This document shows positions 34,913 to 46,039 of a stretch of 64,000 bases of DNA, one piece after another (position 1 is the first letter of the stretch; the number at the start of each line of letters is the position of its first letter). Below the pieces are notes generated by a model. The model did no database searches. It was not told the DNA's origin and worked only from the letters and a program-made list of their open reading frames with translations. The DNA comes from Volvariella volvacea V23 (lineage: Eukaryota > Basidiomycota > Agaricomycetes > Agaricales > Pluteaceae): the NCBI GenBank assembly GCA_000349905.1, contig KB722741.1:461979-525978 (forward strand), written 5' to 3'. Made by a program: the position numbers and the translations under genes.

Positions 34913-36145
34913 TCAGATATGAGGAATGAATTCTGTCCACTTTACGTTCCCGTGCGTAGAGTCCGGGAAATCACGAAGGGCAAAGGTCTGGAGGGGGATG
35001 ACGCGAGCAGCCAGGTAGAGAGGAGGCCCTATCGTTAGCGCCGGAAAGCTGATTACGGTTCGAATAATCGGAGTAAGGCCGCCCGCCGAATTATTTTCCG
35101 CGTAGGAGGCACCGGATGCAACGACAAAAAGGAAAGGAAATGACGACGAGGACGAGGACGAGGACGAGGGAAGATGCTCACCACAACAGAGTTCAGTCAA
35201 CCTTGAAAATCGGAGATTCCAGTCGATGAGGTGAACTCCACCGAAGAGCACTCCAATCACCGAACCCCAGCAAATCCCAAGGTTGTGATCGGCGCTTTGG
35301 GAGCAAAGAAGTTATGAACAATGCTCTGAAGCCTTTCTCCCAAAATATGTACTTCACGCCCCATTCCTGAAAAGTGTTCTCAGCACTTAACCGACTACAC
35401 CCCTTCTCCCTCCCCAGGCAACTTCGTACCACACTTCATTGTTCTCCTCCTCTAGTCCGTCCGCTCGCTTCCCTTCCATATCGAAGTAGATCGGATACTG
35501 GACATTGAGTGGTTTATCCCACCACAATCCGTAGGTGATCACGTTCAGCGTCGCAAATGCGAGAGTCACCAATTCGATTTCGGTGAGAACGAGGCCTTAA
35601 ACATACCGAGTGATGCATTGGCCAACAACCATCTCGTTTGAAGGATGTCGATGGCTTTGGCAGGTATGCCGTCTTTTCCGCGATCCCTGATTTCCTTCTC
35701 CGATATGTGTGGTATTTCATGGCCATTGACGTCGCCTACAACTCTTTACGTCGAGCCTACGTCAAGTTGTACGAGGCATCCCATTTGGGGAAAAGCCCAT
35801 GAGTTCGCGTCCATCCAACAAGTTAGCATGGCACTTGCATTTTCGGGCGGGCGAGGGAACACACGCTTATTCTGCTCCGTAATCCTATCTTCCACAATCC
35901 GCCGTCGCATAGCCCACATAATCACCTTCTTCTGGGCCAACAACGCCTACAACGCTGTCCTAAGCTCTGCTCAAGTTACCTGGATCCAAGAGTCGTTCTG
36001 GTCTGGGACAATGTGACGAGTAGAGAGATGCGTGCACAGCAATAAGATCCCAATGCAACCCCACAGGATGGCCTGGATAGTCCGCATGCGAGTAGGATCA
36101 CCTTGGCGAGCGGTGTGCGTTTCCGTGAGATCGTATATGGCATGC
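34913..36145 (-). pseudogene. Dead copy of the multi-span membrane-protein gene at 41074-42473
   Basis: Blocks of the intact paralogue are visible in order on the minus strand: the first-exon region at about 36145-35860, LVTLAFATLNVITYGLWWDK with DMEGKR at 35572-35430, EWGVKYIFWEKG at 35370-35320, and MIGVLFGGVHLI through KWTEFIPHI with TGA at 34913-34915. They are in different frames. A deletion of roughly 80 bp after FWEKGFRALF removes the loop present in the intact copy, and a short-repeat expansion interrupts the next helix. No continuous frame can be restored by splicing. Confidence 0.85.
35141..35169 (+). repeat. Hexanucleotide microsatellite (GACGAG)n
   Basis: About four to five near-perfect GACGAG units occupy the position where the intact paralogue (near 41310) has a single gacgaggacgaga. 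It encodes poly-Ser on the minus strand in the dead copy, so it expanded after the gene lost constraint, or helped break it. Confidence 0.8.
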
Positions 36146-36538
36146 AAAATAAGTTCACCACTTCGAAGTGCTGTTTTGGCATTTGCGCCACAGTTGCTTG
36201 TGCGCACAGCTCTTCCCTGCAGATTTAGGATCTGGGGTGGGACTCGATTTGCCTTGGAATAGGTGTAGCGTACGTGGTACTGCAATGCAGGCAGCGCAGG
36301 GTAATTGCCAATGCACCCTTACTAAGTCAGTACATATCATTGTCGTACAACCCTTTTCTCAGTCACCTGGGCAAGCTGTGGTGGCATTTGGCTTAACCTT
36401 ATTGCCACATGCTGTTGTATGTTGTCCTATTAAAGTCTTCAAGGGGCTTGCATCTGAATCACATATAACAGAAGGGTTTTCGCCCAACACTGCTGGTGTG
36501 TTCATCTACGTCTTCTACCTATTGTCTCCGACTCTGCA

Positions 36539-39500
36539 ATGCCTTCTTACTTGGAATTCTTCACTAATGCCCGAAGAGTAGAGGTCCAGAATGGACAACT
36601 CATCAACGTCGCAGGCGACCACACCGTCAATGAAAATCACGTCCACAATTATCTCCAAAATATTCAATCACAAATAGAGGGTAGCTATTCCCAGTGTTGT
36701 TTGCCATTCTTTCTCATACCCATCCCTTCTTTCGTTTCCTTCTCACTAGTGGCCCAGCGTGCCCTATACAGTGTAATCGCTCGTGATGCTATGCACGATG
36801 GGGATCAGAGTTCCGAAGCACTGCAATTCCATCCCAATACCTGGAAGACCCTACGTGCAGACATAACGCCATGGGTGTTGAACCCACATCGGTCGGAGAA
36901 AGTCCTCTGGCTGAAGGGAATAGCTGGTACCGGGAAATCAATGCTCTCTAAAAAGCTGGCAAATACTTTTCATGATGCGGGGGCCGACTCGGGCGGTCAA
37001 TTAGCGGCAAGCTTTTTCTTCTTGACGGAAGGCCCAACTCGCAACCACCCCGGCAGATTTGTTGTTACAATCGCTTATCGCCTGGCCGTCTCATTCCCGG
37101 ATGTTGGAGAGAGAATTGGTGCTGCAATCGCTCGGGATCGTACGTTACTTACAGCGGGAATTAGCCATCAATGGGTGGCGCTTGTGGTTAAGCCAGTCAA
37201 GGATGCATTGGGGTCCACACTTCCAGCAGTTATCATCATTGACGGTTTAGATCAATGTGGTTCGGCAGAAGATCAGCGACAAATCCTCAGCCTCATATCT
37301 TCCTGTGGACCCGATTTTCCTATCGCATTCCTGATTACGAGCCGCCCAGAGCCGCATCTCCTCTCTGCATTCGAGGAGTATTTAGGACGACGTGCTGTGA
37401 TACGCCATAGGGCTGTCGAACTCGGTGACAGTGAGGAGTCTCGTACAGAGATGAGGGCGTATCTTCGCCACTCCTTTACCACCATCCGCAAGAAGACCCC
37501 ATTCCTATTTACTCCTGGCATTCAATGGCCAGATGCGCAGGCAATCGACAAGATTCTCGACTGGGCATCTGGTCGATATCTTCACCTCTCTATAATAGTA
37601 AAGTCAGTGGGGAGCGATAACGATCCTCATGCTGCACTCGACAGAACTCTCGTTAGAGCGTCTACATATAATGGGACATTCCAAAAGCTCGTTGTCGCTA
37701 TTGACATTGGGACAACTCACAGCGGGGTATCCTATAGGTGTGTGCCTAATTACCTGATACAACCGCTCTCGTAACAACATTTTTAAGTATCTTGGACCCG
37801 TGTACAGCTCCCAAGATACTGCATGTTACAAGGTGCTGTCTCATCGAACTCAGGCTCTCTGGATTTCAAGACAAGCTGAACTTGTTTCTAGGTTTCCTGG
37901 ACAGGATGGTTACAGTAGAGATTCAAGAATACCATCAATTGTTGTGTACGATCAACTCGGGCAGGTCCGAGCAGTTGGAGCAGAAATAAATAACCCAGCT
38001 CTTCAAGTGCAGATGGTGGATGAGAAGTGGTCCAGAGCAGACTGGTGAGTCGCAACTCTGATATGGCGTTTTCTACATCTGATAGGTATTTTAGGTTCAA
38101 GCTGCACCTACGACCAAAAGATCTGGATTCTGTGGAAATTGCCCATGGCCTTCCTCCACTACCCCCAAACAAGACAGCTACAGCAGTCCTTGCAGACTTC
38201 CTTCACTATATTGTCCAATGCACACAGCAGTTTATCATCGAAAAACACTTCAATGGAGCAGTCCTTTGGGAATCTTCCAAGGACTTCATCTTAACACATC
38301 CAAATGGATGGGGTAGTCAGCAACAATACCAGATGCAAAATGCCGCTCTAATGGCCGGGATCGTACCAGACACACAGGATGGTAGAAAACATATTCATTT
38401 TTTGAGTGAGGGAAACGCGAGTTTGTATTATTGCATCGCCAAAAATATCCTGCCACGTAATTCAACGGTTGGTCCTATTTTCATGTATAATCCGGGTGCT
38501 GATAATTGCTGGGCCTAGACACGCAACAATGTTCTAATTATCGACGCCGGTGGGGGAACCATTGACACAAGTGCCTATCGGAAACGACAGGAATGGCAAA
38601 GAGGGACTACTTATGAAGAAATTTCTATCCCACAGTGTGAGTTGTTTCTGGTTCCTGAATGATCTATACATCACAAATTAGCGACTAGGCTTTCTTCAGG
38701 GCTCAGCGCTTGTTACACAGCGGGCACACTCATACCTCCAAGGTAATCTTATTAATATCGAATGGAATTATATATATTCTGAGGCCTTGACAGAGTATCT
38801 CACAGAGTCAAAATATAGCGATGACATTCCAGCGATGGTTTCAGTCTTTGACAGGACTACGAAACCTGGGTTCAATAACTCTGATCAAGCGGAATATATC
38901 CATTTTGGTAGAGTTCAGGATAACGACATTAACCATAACATTCGTAATGGAATATTGAAACTCGATGAGTAAGGCTAAAGCACAGCAGATCCTATCTCTA
39001 TGGCTCACCACATCTAGGGCCACCATTTCTGGGTTCTTTGAACCTTCAATTAAATGTATGAAGTCAGTAATCGAACAATCGCATTCAAGACATAGAACTA
39101 AGGCAAGTTTTTTTACATAGGAGAACAGTGACTTTAAACACACTAATATTTGGGTAGACTGTGTTGCTCGTAGGGGGATTTGCTGCTAACGAATGGGTCT
39201 TCAAGTCATTAAAGTCCTCTTGTGATCCTATTGGGGTGTCGATCTATCGGCCTGACCACCACACGTAAGTGCCGTCTCTAAATCTGATTTATCTCCAGAT
39301 CATTTATGATGATGATTTCCAGTGGAAAAGCGGTTGCTGGTGGTGCTGTGGCCCACTTCCTCGAGCGTTATCTTAGAGCTCGGATTTCCAAATTTGCAGT
39401 TGGCATTGCCGGCTTATTGCGTTACAATCCCGAAGACCCCGAGCATGTCCTCAGGAAGTCTCAACTCGCAACTCTCCCTGATGGTAGTCTAGTTTTCTCA

Positions 39501-40039
39501 AACTGTTTTGACACATTTTTACCCAAAGTGAGTATAATTCAGCGATTTTCTATTTAGCTCATGTTCTCTGAAATATTCAGAATACACGAGTTACCGAAGA
39601 ATGTCAATATCGACGGTCATTCAGCAACACAAAACTGACATATCAGGAATTAATTAACTGCCGGTGTCAGATAAAATTTTATGGACATTTTGGTGAGCTG
39701 GCCAGACCCCAATGGATGAACGGTAGTATAAATCCATGTCTCTTTGAGATGAGAATTGTTAATGATCTTTATACTGCTAGAAAATCCAGATGATTATCGA
39801 CTTCTTGGCGAAATTCCTGTTATAATTTCGGACTTCCGACATGTCATTCGGAGGGAAATAGGCTCGCATGGAGATGTCTGCTATAAAATATATTACGATG
39901 TCATTATATTCTTTGGTTCCACAGAGCTAAAAGCCCAAATTGGCTGGAAGGAATCTCCCGATGTATGTCGCTCATCTGCTTCAGAAAATACGGTCTCATA
40001 CTCATACTCTGTCGTTAGGGTGACATCAAGTATTGGTAA
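36539..40039 (+). CDS. NACHT NTPase fused to HSPA12-type Hsp70 domain (copy 1)
   Basis: The protein is 917 residues from 13 exons: 36539-36680, 36750-37737, 37892-38044, 38086-38467, 38519-38636, 38689-38742, 38794-38968, 39018-39102, 39158-39264, 39323-39527, 39581-39722, 39781-39962 and 40019-40039. Residues 1-48 match the short N-terminal segment of fungal NACHT proteins (INVAGDHTVNEN). Residues about 100-320 are a NACHT domain: Walker A GIAGTGKS at 104-111 and Walker B VIIIDGLDQC near 208-217. From residue 362 an Hsp70/HSPA12 nucleotide-binding domain follows: phosphate-1 AIDIGTTHSGVSYR, phosphate-2 IIDAGGGTIDTSAY (about 562-575), adenosine motif LLVGGFAANEW (about 702-712). No peptide-binding domain follows. 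There are no WD40, ankyrin or TPR repeats, so the Hsp70 part replaces the usual sensor. Intron 8 (39103-39157) starts with GC. Sensor or allorecognition function is inferred. No frame damage is seen. Confidence 0.9.
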
Positions 40040-41073
40040 TAAGTTTTATTCCGCTCAGTAAAAGCGGGGCTAAATTTGTTATAGGAGTAGCACATTTGTG
40101 CTTTGCACCGAGCAACAGTTGGAAATTTTGGGCAATCATTAGATAGATGTCATGGTGGTGACGTATCAACTAGGGACGTAAAGGGTGCACATTACTGTGT
40201 GGTACAATATACGCTCATCCGCTGCATCTTATTGTCGTGAAACTAAGCAACGATAATTAATGTCACTTGACAGCATAAGGACTGAGCTGAGTTCATCACA
40301 GGAGTCGTGTGCTTGTGATCTACGAGACTGATTAGACAACAGTAAATCTTCGCTCAGTCGTGTTGTGTATCAGTATTCAAGACACGGCAGTCTAAGTTTA
40401 ATATATCGAGTACCCTTTTGCTATAGATTTGTTTATAAGCCACCTTTTCTCCACCATCACGGTTGAGCGCTGGACGTTGAACAATCAGTTGTTACTAAGA
40501 CCTCACTGAGTGGTCGAACGCTGCCTTCATCTTCGCGGGTCTCGGATGACCAAGGCTCACTTTATCTAGGAAAGGTGGGCTAGCAGTTAAAGTACAATTG
40601 TATGTTAGCCTACAACCAGCCCGGAATGCGAATGCATAAGAGAACGGTGGTGAGGATGTCGTTCATTCAGAAAGGTAATGTATTCCTGCGCATGTCCGCG
40701 CTTAAGCCAACTGTTAAACTTGAAGCACTGGCATCCTTTATACGCCCTTCAATATATTGTACAGGACTCAAATTCAAGGCAAAGATACGAAAACGTACAC
40801 CTCAGCGGGCAAGCAAATCGCGATTACAAGTGCCCTCGGCGCGCCGGCGCCCGTACCGCTATCAGCAAGTAACCCCTCCCAGAACCTAGAAGTATGGCTT
40901 ATGTTGGCCCATTCCACAACGGACTGGAATCCCGGGTGGCACAATGATAGTGTAATTGAGGATACATGGAGAAGGAGTGTAATGGGATAGGACGTGAGTG
41001 AAAAATGAAAACCTCTACCCGTTCGTAATCAAGAATAGCGCCAACAGAAGGGAAGACTCACAGGGAAGCGAAA
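40040..41073. other. Intergenic; right half belongs to the duplicated 3' flank of the membrane gene
   Basis: No gene is recognised between 40040 and 40650. From 40653 the sequence is the flank shared with 34285 onward. Short frames here are not conserved between the two copies. Confidence 0.6.
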
Positions 41074-42385
41074 TCAGATATGAGGAATGAATTCTGTCCA
41101 CTTTACGTTCTCGTATGCAGATTCAGGGAGATCACGAAGAGCAAAGAAGGCTTGAAAGAGGATGATGACGCGAGCAGCCAAGTAAAGGGGAGGCGCCACT
41201 GTCAGTGCTGGCATGCTGAATACCCTTCGGATAATGTAAGGAAGGTTGCTTGTCGATTTCTCTTCTGCGTAGGAGCCAATGGATGCCACTACGAAAAAGA
41301 CAGGAATAGTGACGAGGACGAGAGAGGAAGCTCTCCATAACCAGAGCTCAGTCAACGTTGGAAATCGGAAGTCCCAGCCTATAAGGTGAACTCCACCAAA
41401 AAGCACTCCAATCATCGAACCACAACAAATTCCAAGGTCCTGATCGGAGGTGCTCATCACTGCAGCATAGAATGGGTGGACGCTTGTTTTTTTGTTCCTC
41501 TCGCCTTGTTCTCCTGTCATATCCATCAAAGGAGTGAAGACAGCCCTAAACAATGCTTTGAGGCCTTTCTCCCAAAATATATGCTTAATGCCCCATTCGT
41601 GAAGAGTATCCTCGTCTCCCAACCGACTGTACCCTTTCTCCCTTCCCCAGGCAACTTTGTACCACGCCCGATTGCTCTCATTCTCCTCTGGCCCGTCTAT
41701 TCGCTTCCCTTCCATATCGAAGTAGATCGGATACTGGACATTGAGTGGTTTATCCCACCACAATCCGTAGGTGATCACGTTCAGCGTCGCAAATGCGAGG
41801 GTCACCAATTCGATCTCGGTGAGAACGAGGCCTTGAACATGCCGAGCGATGCATTGGGCAACAAACCATGTCGTCTGAAGGATGACGATGGCTTTGGCAA
41901 GTATATCCCCCTTTCCGCGATCCCTGATCTCTTTCTCCGGTATGCGCGGTATCTCAACGCCGTCGACGTCGCATACGACTCTATATGTTGAATCTGCAGC
42001 AAGCTGTACGAGGCCTCCCATTTGGAGGAAGAACCCGTGAGTTCGCGTCCATCCACGGTCTTGAACAAGTTAGTATGGTGCTTGCGTCTTCAGGGAGGGA
42101 ACTCACGCTTGTTCTGCTCTGCAATCCTACCCGACATAATCCGCTGCCGTATAGCCCACATGATCACCATCTCTGGAGCCAACAACGCATATAATGTTGT
42201 CCTAAGCTTAATCCAAGTAGCTTTGATCCAAGAGTCGTTCTGATCTGGGATGTTGTGATGGATAGAGATATACGTGCACAGCAATATAACCCCAATGCAA
42301 CTCCACAGGATGTCGTAGATGGTCCGCATGCGGGTAGGATCACATTGGCGAGCAGTGAGTGTTTCCGTGATGGCGTATATGGGAT
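40653..42385 (-). repeat. Large direct duplication, copy 2 (intact membrane-protein gene and flank)
   Basis: This is the partner of 34285-36145, about 6.3 kb to the right in the same orientation. The NACHT-Hsp70 gene lies between the two copies. Confidence 0.85.
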
Positions 42386-42473
42386 GTGGTATAGGACCAC
42401 TAGGGCTTGTTGGTGTCACGGGGGACGCAAGCGATCGCGCCAAGGCTGCGAGAAAAAGGCTTGCGAGGAGCAT
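41074..42473 (-). CDS. Multi-span membrane protein of an Agaricomycete-type family
   Basis: The protein is 450 residues from exons 42473-42107 and 42059-41074 (phase 1 join). A signal-like start (MLLASLFLAALARSLA) is followed by at least four to five hydrophobic segments, for example ILWSCIGVILLCTYI, LVTLAFATLNVITYGLWW, SMIGVLFGGVHLIGW, LVLVTIPVFFVVAS and APPLYLAARVIILFQAFFAL. The join encodes RGWTRTHGFFLQMGG, a motif I associate with a large group of uncharacterised Agaricomycete membrane proteins with no assigned function. The C-terminus is KWTEFIPHI. Its dead paralogue lies at 34913-36145. The substrate and localisation are unknown; ER or plasma membrane is likely. Confidence 0.82.
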
Positions 42474-42727
42474 TGGTGTGTGCTAGGTCTGCTTCGAGTT
42501 GAAGTGTCTCTCCGCTCTTTGAAATTACATTACTGTGTTCATCACCCATATCTATCACAACGGCGCTTATCGATTAGGCGCCTATCTAGGCGCTTGTCCA
42601 TTTATAGAAGCTAGAACACTAGCAACCGCTTTCTAGTTGGTATGCTTCTCCGACCTCTCCCACAAGGAGCAGCAAGTAATTGTTACACTGTGGCGACTCC
42701 TGACTTGCGAAGAAAGGTACCTAGGTT

Positions 42728-44844
42728 CATCAGGAAAAAGTTTGGCTGCTAATCCACAGCTAATTGCGAGATAATTTAGATAATTATTAGCAACATTACC
42801 TAGGCGGCAGATAATCGCTAGCAAGTTCACAGCAGCTAATTTAGTAACAGCAAGATAATTTTGCTAATATTATCATTTATTAGCACCCTAAGTATGGCAA
42901 TACAGTAATCTACGGACACCCATTCCGGTGTCACTGGCTAAAGTAGAACCCCTGTGGCTTGTATAGAGATGTTATTGGACATGATCTGGAGGTCAGTATT
43001 CATCATTGTCCAATGCAGGAGGGGAGTGTTCAGTGTTGTTTGATGCAGGAGTGGTAGTGATGGTGATGGTGAAGGTGTCCCTGCATTCGTTGGACAGCAG
43101 GGCAGGGTTGTGGCAGCTGTGGCTTCACTGTTAGACAAGAAGAAAAGACATGAGAGAAAAAAATCATACCCATTGTTCATTTGAATGATGGGGTGTTGAT
43201 ATTCAGCATTGTTGGACACAAGGGGGAGCAGTTGCAGTTGTAGTGTGCTTGACATCATTGAATACAAGCAGATGGCAGTGAGGGCAGCAGGACTGGCACC
43301 TGGCACTGTTGAATGGGGCTTGGGGGTCTGGAAGGGATGGTGTGGCACTTGGCACCATTGGGCACAAGAGGAGGGTGGCAGTGAGTGGGGGAGGTAAGTG
43401 GCAAGCCTGCACATGGAGGTGGCAGGGGTGTGGGATGGTCATCGTCATTGGATGCAAATAGAGGTGGTGGGCGAAAACATGTCTTTGGACAGGTGGTGGG
43501 GGTGGCCACAGGGTACTCAGTGTCGTTCTACACATGAGTAGGGGTGGTGGTTTGTCTACAGAGGACTCTTCATTGGACACAAAGAAAAGGAAAGAAAAAA
43601 CATACAGGATCATCATTCAAATCAACAATGGGGTGCTAATACTCAGGAGTGGCCAAAAGACAAGCTCCACCATCAGTGTTGGATGATGGGGTGGAGGTCA
43701 TGGTCGCACAGCATCATCCTTGTTGCATGGCTGTGGGTTGAAGGACTGAAATTGAAGCCCACCATCACTGGGTAACAGGCATTCTTCATTAGCACAAAAG
43801 GTAAAGAAACACCATCTATAATGGCAGATATGGGCCCCTACATACCGAGAACAAATGCCCCTTGTCTGATGATGACAGGCAGGGTGTAGATAGCATTAAA
43901 AGTGAGATGGGTTTGTTCAAAAGTTCGGAAAATGAACATGGAGTCACGTGCCTTACCCACACAGAGTTTTTTTCTCTAAGTCCCCACAGGGTACATTTCA
44001 CACTTCTACCACCTCTGTTCTGCCATTGAATGATGACAGGCTTTTGTCTTTGGTCTTACCATCCACACCTAGTCATTGACTAATGATGTAAGCCCATTTC
44101 AGACCCCTCCTGCATTGTCCAATGATAAGCCAAACCCCCATCTGCTGGCTCACAGTGTTCTCGCCACACAAGCATGCAGAACCAGCAGGGTTGTTGGATG
44201 GACTGTCAGTATGGACTGGACTTATGGTTATCCAGACTGAGTATATGAACCAGTACTTGGAATGTACACATGTTATGGAGAAATACGTGGCTAGATACAC
44301 ATGGTAGATAGTCATAGGATACAGGTAGATAGATCCTAAGTATCACCAAAGTGACCCACATCAATTCTGATGTGGATACCATCATTTCCAAAATGGTGGA
44401 TGGCACTTGTCACTCCTCTGTACAAATAGTTCCAGCATGTACCTACCAGCCCCCCAATCCTCAGATATACACAAAGTATCATTACTCTCTACTCCTAGGT
44501 GAGGTGACCTCCATAGCCTCTAGCGCCTGTAAGGCTGCTGTTCAACAAGCAAGGTACAAAAATGGGGGGTACAACCAGTGAGAAGGAGGGAACAGCAGAA
44601 AGGAGAAATGGGGATGCGCTTTTTGTTTTATTGTACCACACCACCACCACCCATTGTCATTCTGCAGTGCTCCATTTGCATGTACAACTTAGATAGAACA
44701 TATTCTACTACAAAACTAATTTAATAATAAATTATCTTCAACTAATATTAGCATGCAATTAGCTGCAATTAGCGCAGTGCAAATCGCTACTAATTGACTA
44801 GAATCAAAATTACCTGTAATTAGTACGCGAGAATTTTCCTGATG
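42728..44844. mobile_element. Putative non-autonomous DNA element with imperfect terminal inverted repeats
   Basis: The ends are an 11-bp perfect inverted pair, CATCAGGAAAA at 42728-42738 and TTTTCCTGATG at 44834-44844. Similarity extends inwards for about 45 bp (aattag, then ctgt, then attag before the end motif on both sides). Both sub-terminal zones are AT-rich with many taatt/attag repeats, and the interior is GT-rich and degenerate repetitive. No transposase frame is present. No clear target-site duplication is seen beside the ends, so the exact borders and superfamily remain open. Confidence 0.5.
42985..43800. repeat. Degenerate internal repeats (cattggacacaa-type units)
   Basis: Variants of a core such as cattgttggacacaag, cattgggcacaag, cattggatgcaaat and cattggacacaaag recur every 60-100 bp. 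A longer block (aagaaaaga, aaaaaa-cata, ttcaaat/ttgaat, atggggtg) near 43141-43230 recurs near 43575-43650. These low-complexity repeats generate long but meaningless minus-strand frames. Confidence 0.55.
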
Positions 44845-45569
44845 TTGCATCCGAGTTGATGACATGAGTATCCCCTGGCACAAAGACGTTCGTAGCAGGC
44901 AGATTTGTGTGACAGTAATTCATAAATGAGGGGTTAGATCATGTGCAAAAAACACGGGGGCGTCGTACAGTCAGCTCAGAGATGAGAGAGTATCTGCAGT
45001 GTTGGGATTAACCGGGTAAGTGCGGTTTCCTTTCTAGCCACCAAGTCGTATCATCAATGATTTACGAGTCAGAAGGTGAACATCCCATTCGTTTTTATCC
45101 ATTTCATGCGCCTAGGTGGTTGATATCACAACCGACCTCTATTGCCTTTCGGTTAGTACTATCATTGGTTCACTCGAGCTCCTCTCACAAGGTATACCCG
45201 TATTTCGGTCGAAATCAGGCGACGGTAATACACACCACTTTACTGGACAACGGTAGACCTTTGTGCAATCGTGCTGCGTATTAGCAGATAGGGTGCAATT
45301 GTGTGTTAGCCAGCACGCAACCCGCAACGCCAAGGCGCTCTCAGGGGTTCCTGTACTGATTTGATGAGTGGAGGATAAGTCGTGTCCGGTAAGGACCCCC
45401 AAATCCTTACAGAGTGCACAAAAGAACGATAGTAAAGATGGAAACTCAAAATCGGTAAAGGCAGAGGCTTTGGTAATTAGCCGCCGTCGGCTTGGCACGG
45501 AATAACTTGGTGGCGCCACGACGCGCAATGTAATCCCCCACCACGACAGAGCAGGTGTTCAAGTTGACA
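44845..45569. other. Intergenic, no gene recognised
   Basis: The stretch holds no protein-like frame. An acceptor-like gagcag ends at 45554, so a non-coding or coding upstream exon of the small gene that follows could lie here. Confidence 0.5.
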
Positions 45570-46039
45570 ATGTTAGAAGCAGTAACGCGCTTCAAGCTCG
45601 TTTTCTTCGTCCCGAGGAACCAGACACGCGAGGTCTTGCGGAAAATATTTTACCAGAACCCGCAAACGTTAGGCAGGATAGGTAATTACGAACAATGCGC
45701 GTTTGTAACGCCAGGAACAGGTCTGTGTTCGCGTCGCGGCTCAAGGTTCTTGACAATTTATCATTTCATTTTTTCTAGGTCAGTTTAAGCCGTGTTCAGG
45801 GGCCAACCCAACGATTGGAGAGGCGGGGCGTTTGGAATATGTTGAAGAGGATAAAGTTGAGCTTGTGGTGAACGACGAAGGAGAGAATAAGGCACTGAAG
45901 GAGGCGATACGTTCACTGAAGGGGGTAAGTTTATTGCTCAGTATCTTTCTGTACACCCCTCAACGCCAGTCCTTTCTATCAATAGGCGCATCCCTACGAA
46001 GAAGTTGCTTATGAAGTGTACAAGATGGAGCCTTTCTAA
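45570..46039 (+). CDS. Small NIF3/YqfO-like domain protein
   Basis: The protein is 116 residues from exons 45570-45720, 45779-45924 and 45986-46039. It matches the stand-alone insertion domain seen in NIF3/YqfO proteins, which folds like CutA: LVFFVPRNQT, GRIGNYEQCAFVTPGTGQFKP, then an acidic strand (VEEDKVELVV) and the C-terminal signature AHPYEEVAYEVYKME. The family is widespread and poorly understood; a role in metal or NAD-related chemistry has been proposed for NIF3, but the short form has no assigned reaction that I know. The start ATG at 45570 is supported by the usual short N-terminus of such proteins; an in-frame codon run upstream without ATG leaves a small doubt. Confidence 0.85.

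Larger units (their letters stand above)
34285..36145 (-). repeat. Large direct duplication, copy 1 (membrane-protein pseudogene and flank)
   Basis: About 1.85 kb is repeated in the same orientation at 40653-42385, from ttcattcagaaaggtaat-type sequence downstream of the gene to the first exon. The two copies bracket the NACHT-Hsp70 gene. Confidence 0.85.

Noticed and set aside
37738..37891. Possibility that NACHT and Hsp70 are two separate genes split at the 154-bp intron
   Set aside because: The Hsp70 phosphate-1 motif is already encoded in the same exon as NACHT upstream of this intron, and copy 2 shows the same layout.
43203..43616. Minus-strand Pro/Ser/Thr-rich frames within the 42.7-44.8 kb element
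   Set aside because: They arise from degenerate GT-rich repeats and have no start context, splice partners or domain.
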